DNA of 64,000 nucleotides from Neobacillus piezotolerans (lineage in GTDB: Bacteria; Bacillota; Bacilli; Bacillales; Cytobacillaceae), in contig NZ_QNQT01000003.1 in NCBI RefSeq assembly GCF_003362805.1, forward strand, positions 1 to 64,000, written 5' to 3'. Both the position numbers and the translations under genes were made by a program. The notes under the pieces are model-generated. The model was given only the letters and a program-made list of their open reading frames with translations. It had not been told where the DNA came from and made no database searches. Shown piece after piece: positions 34,334-43,554 of this stretch; the first letter of the stretch is position 1, and each line of letters opens with the position of its first letter.

Positions 34334-34876
34334 TCATCCGCTATGATGGGGAACTTTGTGCAAAGCCTGGTCTTCCGGCAATTGGGTGTTCCGCTCCAGA
34401 TCGGACGTATCCTCTCCCATTCCCTTCATGAATTCAAACAGAAGGCCGATTGCGTTGTTGACTTCAGGATCCTTCAAGGAACGGAAGATGTCGAAGTAGC
34501 CGATTTCTTCCTCGTTATCCCGGTATTTCGCGACCCTTGCAATACCCGAATTCAATTTTAAGAGCAGGGGTTCAAGCTGGCTGACATTCAGAGTGCCAAG
34601 TACCCCGACCAGCAATAGAAGGTTTTTCAGAGTATTCGCCGCTTCAGGCTTATCTGCGGCTTTTACAAGGGTGTGCAAGACTTTGTCGCCCTGTCCGAAG
34701 AGGGCGGAGGCGAGGCTTAATACCCCCCGCTCCTTCATGTGGCCCAGTACTTCGAGTGTTTCGAGGATGGCTTCCTTGTTTTTTAAAAGCGCCTCCTCCA
34801 CCTCGTGGAGATCCCTTTCGTGTTTTTGCTCTTCGGTTATTTCAATTCTTTTGATTTGTTTAATCGCTTTAGCCAT
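34334..34876 (-). CDS. yrhD: DUF1641 protein YrhD-like, formate dehydrogenase partner
   Basis: A 180-residue, largely helical DUF1641 protein ([21 protein letters not shown] and [21 protein letters not shown] are the family blocks). It overlaps the end of the formate dehydrogenase gene by 8 bp, and in B. subtilis yrhD stands in the same place next to yrhE. Its role is not settled; it probably serves as a small subunit or assembly factor of the NAD-linked formate dehydrogenase. fdhD follows 37 bp later. Identity rests on family pattern plus gene order. Confidence 0.85.
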   Translation of the reverse strand: MAKAIKQIKRIEITEEQKHERDLHEVEEALLKNKEAILETLEVLGHMKERGVLSLASALFGQGDKVLHTLVKAADKPEAANTLKNLLLLVGVLGTLNVSQLEPLLLKLNSGIARVAKYRDNEEEIGYFDIFRSLKDPEVNNAIGLLFEFMKGMGEDTSDLERNTQLPEDQALHKVPHHSG

Positions 34877-37826
34877 GCTGCTTCTGCCCCTTTCTCACAG
34901 CGTCGCCAGGGAATACATAATCCTCGCGCGCCCACTTCTTCTGGACCTGGACGCCGATTTGCGGCTGCGGGTTTCCATACCTATGGTTAATGGACGGCAG
35001 TGGATTGATCCCTTCATATTGAAGGATTTCAAGCTTTGCCTTCGTTTCTTTGTAGGCCGGCGTATCGGTGTCCTTATCCGCGTAGCTGCTCGTAAGCAGG
35101 TTGATCGCGGCATCGCCGGAGTCATTCATCGGCAAGTACACTTCCTTGCCTTTTACCCTGTCGGTCACGACACAGCGGACTTTGACGTTCCCATACGGCG
35201 ATGTAAGGCGGACAAGCGTGCCGTCCATTATGCCGCGTTCCTTAGCCAATTCCGGCGATACTTCCAGGAAGACGCTTGGCGTTTTCGATGAAATCCCCTT
35301 CGATTTATAGGTGAGATTCCCTTCATGGAAATGTTCAAGCAGGCGGCCGTTGTTGACCTGGATGTCATATTCTTCGCCAAATTCTGTAGGCACCGACCAT
35401 GTGACCGGATGGAGCCGAGCTTTGCCGTCCGGGAATGGGAATTTTTCCTTGTAAAGAAGCGGCATATCGGTGCCATCAGGCGCGACTGGCCATTGCAGGC
35501 TTTTGAAGCCTTCCAGCCTTTCGTACGTAACGCCGGAATAAATTGGCGTAAGGTTCGCGATTTCTTCCATGATTTCGGAAGGATGGCTGTAATTCCAGCC
35601 GGCCCCAAGCCGGTTCGCGATTTCCTGGATGATCACCCAGTCAGGCTTTGACTCTCCCAGCGGCTCGAAAACCTGGTAGAGGCGCTGGATCCGGCGTTCG
35701 GTATTTGTAAATGTCCCTTCTTTTTCAAAGCTTGGGCATGCCGGCAGAACGACATCCGCGAATTGGGCTGTCCTTGTGAAGAAAATATCCTGAACGACAA
35801 AGAAATCGAGCTCTTCAAAAGCCGCGTGCACATGGTTGATGTTGGAGTCGACTAGGCCCATCTCTTCGCCCTTGATGTAAAGCGAGCGAAGTTGCTTATG
35901 GTGGATGGCCTCGATCATGTCATGGTTGTTGTAGCCTGGTTCAGGCTTCAGATTCACGCCCCAAGCCCGTTCGAATTTTCTTCTGGCCTCTTCATCCTCG
36001 ACATGCTGATACCCAGTAAGATAATTAGGCGCGCTGCCCATATCGCTCGCTCCCTGGACATTGTTATGCCCACGGAGAGGATATGCCCCCGCCCCAGGCT
36101 TTCCATAGTTTCCGGTTACAAGAAGCAGGTTGGAGATTGCCGTACTTGTATCGCTCCCGCCAATATGCTGGGTAACGCCCATCGCCCAGAGCACGCAAGT
36201 ACTTTTCGCTTCCGCAATCATAGTTGCGACCTCGATGAGGCTTTCCTTCGGGATGCCGGTTGCTTCCTCGGCATAACCGAGCGTGAATGGCTTCAGGCTT
36301 TCGATGTATTCCGGCACGTTATTCACACGGCTCGCAAGGAACTCTTCGTCCGCCCAACCCATGTCAATGATGTACTTTGTGATTGCGGACAGCCAGACAA
36401 GGTCTGAGCCCGCTTTCGGCCTGATAAAAAGATCCGCTCTTTCAGCCATTTCATCCTTGCGCAAATCGGCGACAATCAATTTCTGACCTTTCAATTTTTG
36501 AGCCCTTTTTACACGGGTGGCAAGGACCGGGTGAGCTTCGGATGTATTCGAGCCGACAATTAGGACGAGGCCGGCCGATCCAATATCCTTGATCGAGCCT
36601 GCGTCGCCGCCATACCCGACTGTACGGAACAAACCAACAGTCGCCGGCGTCTGGCAATAACGCGAACAGTTGTCTACGTTATTTGTGCCAATTACCTGCC
36701 TCGCCAATTTTTGCATCAAAAATGATTCTTCATTGGTACATTTTGAAGATGTAATGAATCCCATTGTCTCCGGGCCGTATGTGTTTTTAATTTCAGTGAA
36801 TTTTTTCGCGACAAGGGTGAGCGCTTCGTCCCAGCTCGCTTCACGGAAAGAATCCCCTTCACGGATAAGCGGCTTTGTCAGGCGTTCTTCACTGTTGACG
36901 AAATCCCAGCCGAACTTCCCTTTTACGCAAGTGGAAATCCCGTTAGCAGGAGCCTCGACCTGAGGCTCGACCTTAAGGATTTTACGGTCCTTTGTCCAAA
37001 CGTCAAAGCTGCAGCCTACACCACAGAATGTACAAACGGTCTTCGTCTTCTTGATTCTTTCATCCCGCATCGCGGATTCAATATCGGAAATCGCCAGGAT
37101 GGATCCGTAGCCTGTTTCGACGCCTTTTGTTAATTCAATCATCGGCCGTAGTGTTTGCTTCGCAATCGCTGTCAGGAACCCCGCCTCGCCAACCATCCCT
37201 TTTTCCATCATTGCGTTGCACGGGCAAACGGTTGAACAATGGCCGCACGAAACGCAGGATGATTCATTGATTGGGACATCATTGTCCCAAATAACCCGAG
37301 GGCGATCACGCTCCCAGTCAATCCTTAGCGTTTCCGTGACTTGGACATCCTGGCATGCTTCAACGCATCGGCCGCAAAGGATGCACTGGTCGGGGTCATA
37401 GCGGTAAAAAGGATGGGAATTATCCTCCTCATAAGGCTTTTGGTCAAACGGAATGCTTTGATGATTGATTTTCATTGCTTTAACGGTATTATGGATTTCG
37501 CACGTTCCATTGTTGTAATCACAGACCGTACAGTACAGTTCATGGTTGTAAAGGATTTTATCCATTGCCATCGTTTGGGCCTTTTTGACATCGGGGGAAA
37601 CGGTATTAATGGCATCCCCATCCTTCAGGTCGGTGGAACAGGAGCGGACAAGCTCCCCGTTTACTTCGACTATGCACGTGTCGCAAGTCTCAATCGGCCC
37701 AAGGCTCGGATGATAGCACACATGGGGAATTTCAATCGAACTATCTGTCAAATATTGAAGGACGGATTGGCTGCCCTCGGCCTCGGCAGTTACCCCATTG
37801 ATTGTGACTTTAATTTTCTCAGTCAA
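34869..37826 (-). CDS. Formate dehydrogenase, molybdenum catalytic subunit (YrhE-like)
   Basis: A large iron-sulfur molybdoenzyme of about 985 residues that oxidises formate to CO2. Domains in order: an N-terminal 2Fe-2S ferredoxin ([16 protein letters not shown]), a His-Cys cluster ([15 protein letters not shown]), two 4Fe-4S motifs ([14 protein letters not shown] and [14 protein letters not shown]), and the proximal 4Fe-4S motif of the Mo domain ([11 protein letters not shown]). The bis-PGD catalytic and C-terminal domains follow. The metal ligand is Cys (NCSRYCQTP), not selenocysteine. The TTG at 37826 is favoured, since AAAGGGTGG lies just upstream; another TTG is at 37844. It heads the fdhA-yrhD-fdhD operon. 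Confidence 0.95.
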   Translation of the reverse strand: MTEKIKVTINGVTAEAEGSQSVLQYLTDSSIEIPHVCYHPSLGPIETCDTCIVEVNGELVRSCSTDLKDGDAINTVSPDVKKAQTMAMDKILYNHELYCTVCDYNNGTCEIHNTVKAMKINHQSIPFDQKPYEEDNSHPFYRYDPDQCILCGRCVEACQDVQVTETLRIDWERDRPRVIWDNDVPINESSCVSCGHCSTVCPCNAMMEKGMVGEAGFLTAIAKQTLRPMIELTKGVETGYGSILAISDIESAMRDERIKKTKTVCTFCGVGCSFDVWTKDRKILKVEPQVEAPANGISTCVKGKFGWDFVNSEERLTKPLIREGDSFREASWDEALTLVAKKFTEIKNTYGPETMGFITSSKCTNEESFLMQKLARQVIGTNNVDNCSRYCQTPATVGLFRTVGYGGDAGSIKDIGSAGLVLIVGSNTSEAHPVLATRVKRAQKLKGQKLIVADLRKDEMAERADLFIRPKAGSDLVWLSAITKYIIDMGWADEEFLASRVNNVPEYIESLKPFTLGYAEEATGIPKESLIEVATMIAEAKSTCVLWAMGVTQHIGGSDTSTAISNLLLVTGNYGKPGAGAYPLRGHNNVQGASDMGSAPNYLTGYQHVEDEEARRKFERAWGVNLKPEPGYNNHDMIEAIHHKQLRSLYIKGEEMGLVDSNINHVHAAFEELDFFVVQDIFFTRTAQFADVVLPACPSFEKEGTFTNTERRIQRLYQVFEPLGESKPDWVIIQEIANRLGAGWNYSHPSEIMEEIANLTPIYSGVTYERLEGFKSLQWPVAPDGTDMPLLYKEKFPFPDGKARLHPVTWSVPTEFGEEYDIQVNNGRLLEHFHEGNLTYKSKGISSKTPSVFLEVSPELAKERGIMDGTLVRLTSPYGNVKVRCVVTDRVKGKEVYLPMNDSGDAAINLLTSSYADKDTDTPAYKETKAKLEILQYEGINPLPSINHRYGNPQPQIGVQVQKKWAREDYVFPGDAVRKGQKQHG

Positions 37827-38051
37827 AACACCCACCCTTTCCAACTAGGAATTTCATTTTTAGAGGCTGGCCAAGGGATATTGATTTCGGGATGATGCGG
37901 TTTGGAACCGAAACCGTGTAAAGATTCGACAGCCTCGTGAAAAAGCCTCTTCATTCCACTACCCTATATGGTTCAAAACTAAAACTCTGTTATATGTGGT
38001 TTTTCTTTTCTTGGGAGGTGATGTTTGATAGGTACAGGATCATATTTTTGA

Positions 38052-38226
38052 ATTTTTGGTACATAAATGGAGAGTGGTTCGTAAATTCGAAAATTGTTAT
38101 TAAGTATGAATAGCAGTTCTTAAATTCATATCGGTTCATATATTCGAAAATCGGTTCATAAATATGGAATCCGGTTCATATATTCGAATTTCGGTTCATA
38201 AAAACATAAAACTGGTTCATAAACGA
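38052..38226. repeat. Intergenic tandem array B (20-bp unit)
   Basis: The word CGGTTCATA recurs at 38132, 38152, 38172 and 38192, then with one change at 38213; more divergent copies start at 38075 and 38114. The unit is CGGTTCATATATTCGAAAAT. It lies between the formate dehydrogenase promoter region and the phosphatase terminator. No gene or known motif explains it. Confidence 0.82.
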
Positions 38227-38257
38227 CAGCTGTCGACAAATACGAGGTTTGGGGCAT

Positions 38258-38289
38258 AAGAAAAGGGCCGCGTTTGGGGGCGGCCCTGT
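38258..38289 (-). terminator. Terminator of the histidine phosphatase gene
   Basis: On the minus strand AGGGCCGCC, loop, GCGGCCCT, TTTCTT, 75 bases past the stop. Confidence 0.7.
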
Positions 38290-38362
38290 AAATGGTTCCG
38301 AATCTAGTTTCTTCATTAAGCTAATTAGGTTGTTCCGGTATTCGATTATGTTTCCCGCCACC

Positions 38363-38923
38363 TTAACTCCTGCTCCAGACCCTTTGTACTTCGGCTAGTT
38401 CGAGCCCCTCAAAGGAGAGTTTATATATGTCCGGCATTTCAAGATTGTTCCAAAATTCGAATCCGTACTCTTCACTGAAGTGATTCATGATGATGGCCAT
38501 GATATTGCCGTGTGTTCCAATGGCAATTGTTTCCCCCTTATATATATCAAGCACATGGTTTAACGCGGCGACGCCCCTTGCTTGGGCGTCTTTGTTCGAT
38601 TCGCCGCCTTCCCAGGCAAATTCCTCGTCTTTCCATACCTTTTGGATCGCTGTGGAAAAGTCGTCTACGGACTGGCCCGAAAGAAGCCTTTCCCTAAAGC
38701 CTTCAATTGTTTTGATTTCTGTCCCAATCGCTTTCGCAACTCCAGCCACCGTTTCAACCGCCCGCATGTATGGGCTTGAAAGAACCACGCTGATATTTTT
38801 ATTTTTCAATAGTTCGGCAACCCGTTCAGCATCCTTTTTGCCGCGCACGGAAAGCGGCCTCCCCAATTCATCTGGGGTATATTCGGTATGTGCATGGCGC
38901 ACAAAATAAATCGTCGTCCGCAA
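38363..38923 (-). CDS. Histidine phosphatase superfamily (phosphoglycerate-mutase-like) protein
   Basis: A 186-residue phosphatase of the PGM-like histidine phosphatase family. The catalytic signature VRHAHTEYT (RHA in place of RHG) is at the N-terminus, LSSPYMRAVETV supplies the second Arg, and GTHGNIMAIIM supplies the second His. The reaction proceeds through a phosphohistidine. The substrate is not evident; small sugar phosphates or nucleotides are usual. The small size and lack of a long insertion argue against a glycolytic mutase. Confidence 0.87.
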   Translation of the reverse strand: MRTTIYFVRHAHTEYTPDELGRPLSVRGKKDAERVAELLKNKNISVVLSSPYMRAVETVAGVAKAIGTEIKTIEGFRERLLSGQSVDDFSTAIQKVWKDEEFAWEGGESNKDAQARGVAALNHVLDIYKGETIAIGTHGNIMAIIMNHFSEEYGFEFWNNLEMPDIYKLSFEGLELAEVQRVWSRS

Positions 38924-38950
38924 TTAAGGTTCTCTCCCTTTTTAGTGATT

Positions 38951-39453
38951 TTAAAAAAGTTTCATGCCCTGGTGCCAGAAACCCGCGGCAAGGGAAAGGC
39001 CGGCCAAAAGGGAGCGGGCTTCAAAATATGCCTTTTGGGCATCTTCCATGCCAACTTGCCTGAAACGGACCGTGTTTCCCGGCGCCGCCTGAGCGAGCAG
39101 TGGCAAATCCGCGGTTATAACCGTTGCGATCCGCGTGTAACCCCCTGTGGGCTGCCGCTCCGCCATCAGGACAATCGGCTGCCCGCCGGATGGCACCTGT
39201 ATCCCGCCAAGCGGTACAGCATCGGATAAAATGTCGGCGCTTTCCCGATGGCGGAGATCCGGGCCATTAAGGGAAATACCCATTCTGTTTGAACGCGGGG
39301 TAACCGTATATGAATTAGAATAAAAAGCTTGGAACTGGAAGCCTCGAGCGCTGCAATGAAGCCGTTGATACGGCTGTGAATGTCCATTGTGACCTTGTCT
39401 CCGAAAGAAACTGTCATCGCCTTGTCCCCGAGCGGCATTATTTCGTATTGCAT
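38951..39453 (-). pseudogene. Collapsed pxpB-pxpC (kipI-kipA) remnant of 5-oxoprolinase
   Basis: The first 39 codons from the ATG at 39453 (MQYEIMPLGDKAMTVSFGDK, then MDIHSRINGF) match the start of PxpB/KipI, and GAAAGGGGG precedes them. At about 39333 the homology jumps, in another frame, to the C-terminal part of PxpC/KipA (FYSNSYTVTPRSNRMGISL, then AVPLGGIQVPSGGQPIVLMA and GGYTRIATVITADLP). This frame stops at 38951. An intact pair needs about 1.7 kb; only 0.5 kb remains, so roughly 1.2 kb was lost in one deletion that also broke the frame. The encoded function (ATP-driven 5-oxoproline opening with PxpA) must be absent here. Confidence 0.82.
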
Positions 39454-39559
39454 CGCTTTCCCCCTTTCGCCAATCTCCTATTACCAATTTAGCAAAAAAC
39501 CGCCATTGGCGGAACTAAAAGTAAATGCTCCCTGGCGCCTGGCACTTGCGCAGGATAAT

Positions 39560-39597
39560 TTACATATAAAAAATAGCCCGGGCACCGCCGGGCTATT
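39560..39597 (-). terminator. Terminator of the CotF-like gene
   Basis: On the minus strand AATAGCCCGG, loop, CCGGGCTATT, TTTTATATG. Confidence 0.75.
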
Positions 39598-39614
39598 AGT
39601 GTTTACCTTATGTG

Positions 39615-40118
39615 TTATTCGTCCCGCATGCCAATCGCTCTCCGGGCCAGGGTCACGTCATTCTGAAGGATTTTGCCGAGGTTGTATGCAGGATACAGGC
39701 CTCTTCCTTCCATATAGGTAAAAATCCGCTCATGGCCCCTCACCGCCTTCGTCATGTGGTTCAGGAATGTACGGCGAAGCTGGGGAGTAGCCGTTTCGGT
39801 TATCGCGATCCCGTAGTTTCGGACCAGTGTCTTGGACATTGCCAAAAGGTCGCCGGCAAAGAACGGATTATCCTCCCTTAGCTCATCCTCGTCCTCATCA
39901 CGTGGGGCCTGCCCCGCCGCGGAAGGATAGAATTGTAACAGTTCCGTGAGATTTTCTTCAAGGTCGCGGATCGACCGCTGGTAAATTCCCCGCAGATCCG
40001 AGTCGGTAATCCGTTTCATTCCCATTTTCAGTTTCATCAAACCAATCGATTGAAAAGCAGTCAGTTCATGAAGTTCCAGCGTTTCGTGCCAGGCAAGCGT
40101 TCTACGTTCTTCATTCAT
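39615..40118 (-). CDS. Spore coat protein, CotF-like
   Basis: A 167-residue helical protein with the coat F domain pattern: ETLELHELTAFQSIGLMKLK, then ITDSDLRGIYQRSIRDLEENLTELLQF split by short turns, and a second helical half NHMTKAVRGHERIF. CotF-like proteins (YhcQ group) are spore coat or spore-associated. The start at 40118 has GGAGGT 7 bases upstream. A DEDEDELRED acidic linker separates the halves. It is monocistronic with its own terminator. Expression in the mother cell during sporulation is inferred from family. Confidence 0.75.
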   Translation of the reverse strand: MNEERRTLAWHETLELHELTAFQSIGLMKLKMGMKRITDSDLRGIYQRSIRDLEENLTELLQFYPSAAGQAPRDEDEDELREDNPFFAGDLLAMSKTLVRNYGIAITETATPQLRRTFLNHMTKAVRGHERIFTYMEGRGLYPAYNLGKILQNDVTLARRAIGMRDE

Positions 40119-40189
40119 ATCGGATACCTCCATTTTTCTGCAACATCACTTTAACGTATTCCGGAGGCAGATAGATGGTTATTCGTCCT

Positions 40190-40232
40190 ATAAAAAAAAT
40201 CAGCTGCCCCGCATGAAAAGCAGCAGCTGAGT
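40190..40232 (-). terminator. Terminator of the PLP enzyme gene
   Basis: On the minus strand CAGCTGC, loop, GCAGCTG, ATTTTTTTTA. Confidence 0.75.
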
Positions 40233-40258
40233 CGGATTGTTTGGCATTCCTCTTTTAA

Positions 40259-41431
40259 TCATTGGGCATTGTCCAAGGCCTGTTCCAAATCGGCAATGAT
40301 TTTCCCGCTGTCGCCAAGGCCCACCGCAAGCCGGATGGTCCCGGGATCGATATTTTCCGAAATGAGCTGCTGTTCATTGCTTCCTGTATTCGGAGACATC
40401 GCAAGGTTCTCGAATGAACCCCAGGAAACGCCGATTTTTATATGCCTGAGGTGGTCGAGGACATGGCTTGCTCCCCTGTAGCCGCCATGGACGGCAAATG
40501 CGAATACCCCGCTATATCCGGACAATACACTTTTTCCTAGTTCATAATCCGGATGGGAAGGGAGCCCGGGGTGAAGGACCTTTTTAACATTTGGATGGCT
40601 CTCAAGAAATTCAGCTACTTTGAGCGCATTTGCCTGATGTGTCTCTAGCCTGAACGGCAGCGACCGCATCCCCCTTAGCAGCAGGGTCGCTTCATAAGGC
40701 GAAAAGTTTCCGCCCATGAGCAGGAGTTCTTTAGTAAAAAGGTTGTCGATGAGTTCCTTTTTTGAAATGACCGCTCCTCCGACAAGGTCGCTATGGCCGC
40801 CGAGATATTTTGAGAGAGAGTGGACGACGATATCCACGCCATATAACAGCGGCTTCTGGAAGAGAGGGGTTGCCCACGTATTGTCGATGATTGTCCTGAT
40901 GCCATGTTTTTTTGCGAGTGATGAAAACGCCCTGGGGTCTGTCAGCCGGAATGTCATGTAGGACGGGCTTTCCATAAAAATGACCCGGGTATTCGGTTTT
41001 ATCTGTTTTTTCACGGCTTCAGCCCCGGTTTCATAGCAGACCGAATGGCTGATGCCGAATTTCCCAAGGTATTTGAGAAGTTCCATCGTTGAAAAATACA
41101 GATTGCTGACGCAGAGGACATGGTCACCGCTCTCTACGGAATTCAAAAGCGCGGCGGCAATCGCGGCCATCCCTGAGGAAAAGCATCGGCATGCCTCGCC
41201 GCGTTCCAGGGCAGCAAGCTTCCTTTCCGCTGTTTCAATTGTTGGGTTGGTTCCCCGGGTGTATACATAGTGTCCCTGCTCATTCAAAACTGCGTTAGTG
41301 AGGGCATCCATCGATTCATAGACAAAAAGCGAATTCCCAAAAGTGGGCGGCACAGCTGCCCCGCCAAATTGCTCGCGCCTATCGCCGTATTCGAGGCAGA
41401 TTTCGATATCCTGCGCCCAGTGATTGTCCAT
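40259..41431 (-). CDS. Cys/Met-metabolism PLP-dependent enzyme (trans-sulfuration family)
   Basis: A 390-residue fold-type I PLP enzyme of the cystathionine gamma-synthase / gamma-lyase / methionine gamma-lyase group. Motifs: YTRGTNPTIETAERKLAALE, CFSSGMAAI (phosphate-binding), IDNTWATPLFQKPL (Asp that binds the pyridine nitrogen) and VVHSLSKYLGGHSDLVGG with the Schiff-base Lys. The R in RLAVGLGDSG near the C-terminus binds the substrate carboxylate. Active-site residues look intact. The precise reaction cannot be assigned by eye. It is monocistronic, with no sulfur genes beside it. Confidence 0.88.
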   Translation of the reverse strand: MDNHWAQDIEICLEYGDRREQFGGAAVPPTFGNSLFVYESMDALTNAVLNEQGHYVYTRGTNPTIETAERKLAALERGEACRCFSSGMAAIAAALLNSVESGDHVLCVSNLYFSTMELLKYLGKFGISHSVCYETGAEAVKKQIKPNTRVIFMESPSYMTFRLTDPRAFSSLAKKHGIRTIIDNTWATPLFQKPLLYGVDIVVHSLSKYLGGHSDLVGGAVISKKELIDNLFTKELLLMGGNFSPYEATLLLRGMRSLPFRLETHQANALKVAEFLESHPNVKKVLHPGLPSHPDYELGKSVLSGYSGVFAFAVHGGYRGASHVLDHLRHIKIGVSWGSFENLAMSPNTGSNEQQLISENIDPGTIRLAVGLGDSGKIIADLEQALDNAQ

Positions 41432-41614
41432 CAGTGCCGTCTGCCCCTTTCCTGTTTTATGGCTTTAGTTTTGGCAAAGGCAGGAAGGAATATGAGGCGG
41501 GTTGAGTGGCCATGGATTAGTCATGCTGCCTATTATGGGATTGGTTCGTTGGGGTTAAGTTTTACTCGTTGGTTTGGAGCGACATCTTTGTGAGGATTTT
41601 AACGAGGATTAGTG

Positions 41615-41757
41615 TTGAGTAACTTCCATTCTGTATTTCGTCCTGACAATGTCACTCATCTGGGTTTGAGTGACTTCCTTCCGGATTGTGGCCTGACTAT
41701 GTCACTCAAAACTGGATTTGAGTGACTTCCTTTCAAATTTTGGCCCGACAATATCAT
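41615..41757. repeat. Intergenic tandem array C (about 52-bp unit, 2.8 copies)
   Basis: Units begin TTGAGTGACTTCC at 41615, 41666 and 41718 (spacing 51 and 52) and contain the inverse word GTCACTC at 41651 and 41701. Each unit thus carries GAGTGAC and its reverse complement. It lies between the PLP enzyme start and the cold-shock gene end. Confidence 0.8.
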
Positions 41758-41804
41758 TAATTTGCACTTATGATGAAGAACCATTGATTTTTATTTTTCC
41801 CAAA

Positions 41805-41839
41805 AAATAAAAACAGGTCCCTGTACAGGAACCTGTTTT
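41805..41839 (-). terminator. Terminator of the cold-shock gene
   Basis: On the minus strand AAACAGGTTCC, loop, GGGACCTGTTT, TTATTTTTT. Confidence 0.85.
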
Positions 41840-41857
41840 CTATGGAGCAAAAACTAA

Positions 41858-42058
41858 TTAGTTTTTGCGAACGTTAGCAGCTTGTGGTCCGCGAGCGCCT
41901 TGCTCAACGTCAAAAGTTACTTCTTGGCCTTCTTCAAGAGTTTTGAAGCCTTCGCCTTGGATAGCTGAGAAATGAACGAATACGTCGTCTCCGCCTTCGC
42001 GCTCGATGAATCCGAAACCTTTTTCTGCATTAAACCATTTTACTTTACCGTTTTCCAT
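41858..42058 (-). CDS. Cold-shock protein (CspA/CspB family)
   Basis: A 66-residue single cold-shock domain, an OB-fold single-stranded nucleic-acid binder acting as RNA chaperone. Both RNP motifs are intact: KGFGFIE (RNP1) and VFVHF (RNP2), and the [17 protein letters not shown] start is typical of Bacillus CspB/CspD. GAGGAGG precedes the ATG at 42058; the longer open frame upstream is the untranslated leader. The leader region of nearly 200 bases before the ribokinase gene fits the long 5' leaders of csp mRNAs. Confidence 0.96.
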   Translation of the reverse strand: MENGKVKWFNAEKGFGFIEREGGDDVFVHFSAIQGEGFKTLEEGQEVTFDVEQGARGPQAANVRKN

Positions 42059-42254
42059 TTTTGTTGCCTCCTCGTGTGGTTCGCACACAATTGTATTACT
42101 ATTCTTGCTCAAACGTATCCAGGCGATGTCGCTTGTTACCGAACAAAAATAATTCTTACTTAGAATAACATGGTTAGAAATAAAAGGCAAGTCACGTGAT
42201 AAAAAGTTATCATCCTTTTTTTACCATAAATCGACAATGTTCGCTAAAAGCAAT

Positions 42255-43157
42255 TTAGGACTTGTTTTTAGCCGAGCTTTCCATCAAATCTTCAACTTCT
42301 CCCCTTGTTGGCATGCCGCCCTGGGCTCCAAGTTTTGTAACGGAAAGCGCCGCAGCCGCGTTGGCGAAACGGCATGCCTCTTTCAGGCCGAATCCCTCGC
42401 TTAGCGCAAAAGCAAGCGCGCCATTGAAGGTATCCCCGGCACCTGTCGTGTCGGCGGCTTCCACTCGGTAGCCAGGAATTTCTTCCTCGCCATCCTTGTA
42501 GATGGCGACGCCCCGGGACCCTTTGGTGACGATGCATTTTTTCGCTATATCTTCTTTCCGCCTTTCCGTTAACGAAAGAAGCAGCTGCTTTTGTTCATGT
42601 TCATTCGGGGTCAGATAGTCCACATCATTCAGCAGCTGCTCCGGCAATTGATGAAAAGGAGCGGGATTAAGGATTACCCTGGCCCCATGGTTCTTTGCGA
42701 TAGATGCCGCCATCATTACTGTTTCCATCGGTATTTCCAGCTGCAGAATAACGCAATCACTTGCCGCGATAGCTTCCTTATGCTTTAAAAGATAATCCGT
42801 TGTCACTAAGTGGTTTGCTCCTGGGGTGACGATAATGCTGTTGTCCCCGCCGGATAGCGTGATCGACGCAATTCCTGTCGATATTCCTGGAAAAATACCA
42901 ACCTTTGTAACATCAATCGAATGGCTTTTCAGATTCGCAATAAGTTCGCGTCCGAAAACATCGTCGCCGACCCCCCCGATCATCGAAACATCAGCACCGA
43001 GCCTGGCAGCGGCGACAGCCTGGTTTGCTCCTTTACCGCCCGGTGTTGTGTAAAATGATTCCCCCATCACGGTTTCCCCAACCATTGGAATACGGGAAAC
43101 CTTCGTAACCAAATCCATATTGATGCTGCCTATGACTGTTATTTTCTTTTTTTTCAT
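42255..43157 (-). CDS. rbsK: Ribokinase
   Basis: A 300-residue PfkB-family ribokinase that phosphorylates D-ribose at O5. Motifs: VIGSINMDLVTKVSRIP (start), TTPGGKGANQAVAAARLG (signature 1), NPAPFHQLP, LTPNEHE, and DTTGAGDTFNGALAFAL (signature 2 with the anion hole and catalytic Asp). The start was placed at 43157 (MKKKKITVIGS), preceded by GGAAGGGCAGGA; the open frame extends 13 codons further. No rbsR or rbsDACB transport genes are adjacent, which is unusual for B. subtilis-type ribose operons. It may therefore serve nucleoside salvage. Confidence 0.92.
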   Translation of the reverse strand: MKKKKITVIGSINMDLVTKVSRIPMVGETVMGESFYTTPGGKGANQAVAAARLGADVSMIGGVGDDVFGRELIANLKSHSIDVTKVGIFPGISTGIASITLSGGDNSIIVTPGANHLVTTDYLLKHKEAIAASDCVILQLEIPMETVMMAASIAKNHGARVILNPAPFHQLPEQLLNDVDYLTPNEHEQKQLLLSLTERRKEDIAKKCIVTKGSRGVAIYKDGEEEIPGYRVEAADTTGAGDTFNGALAFALSEGFGLKEACRFANAAAALSVTKLGAQGGMPTRGEVEDLMESSAKNKS

Positions 43158-43384
43158 ACATGCATCCTGCCCTTCCACAAACCGCGCCATGGCCAACTAT
43201 ACATAAATGGCAGTTATCGGACTGCCATCCAGCCTGCACTTAATTCTATTATGTATGATACTCCAATTTACTGTTTTAACCAAACGCAGATAACGCCCAA
43301 ACAAGTGTCATTTTTCCGCCTGGTTTACATATTTTTTAAAATGCGGTAACAAAAGCGGTTGTTTGATCGTCTATACAGGAAATA

Positions 43385-43398
43385 TGTAACGCGTTACA
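43385..43398. promoter_or_regulatory. Perfect 14-bp palindrome, LacI-type operator candidate
   Basis: TGTAACGCGTTACA lies between the divergent rbsK and RodA/FtsW-like genes. It resembles a CcpA cre site, but the centre reads GC where cre has CG, so a different LacI/GalR-family regulator fits better. The rest of the 43.2-43.55 kb gap holds nothing else I recognise. Confidence 0.4.
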
Positions 43399-43554
43399 GA
43401 AAATTGTATGGAATTCCTCTTTTCTTGTCAACGGAAAGAATTTATTAACGGGTTGCCGGAAACCCCGCCAAACTTTGGAAAATAAGGTACACTAGAAGAG
43501 TGGAAGTTTATTCACAAAGGGGCGAAACCCTGTCTATTTACCGGGAAATAATAA

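Noticed and set aside
38176-38361. 61-codon frame right after the histidine phosphatase gene
   Set aside because: It contains the phosphatase terminator hairpin and part of array B and shows no protein-like pattern.
41492-41593. 33-codon frame with AGGAAGGA just upstream
   Set aside because: The spacing to the ATG is too short and the peptide has no recognisable pattern; noted only as a possible micropeptide.
43385-43398. CcpA cre site
   Set aside because: The central dinucleotide is GC where cre requires CG, so a canonical cre call is not supported.
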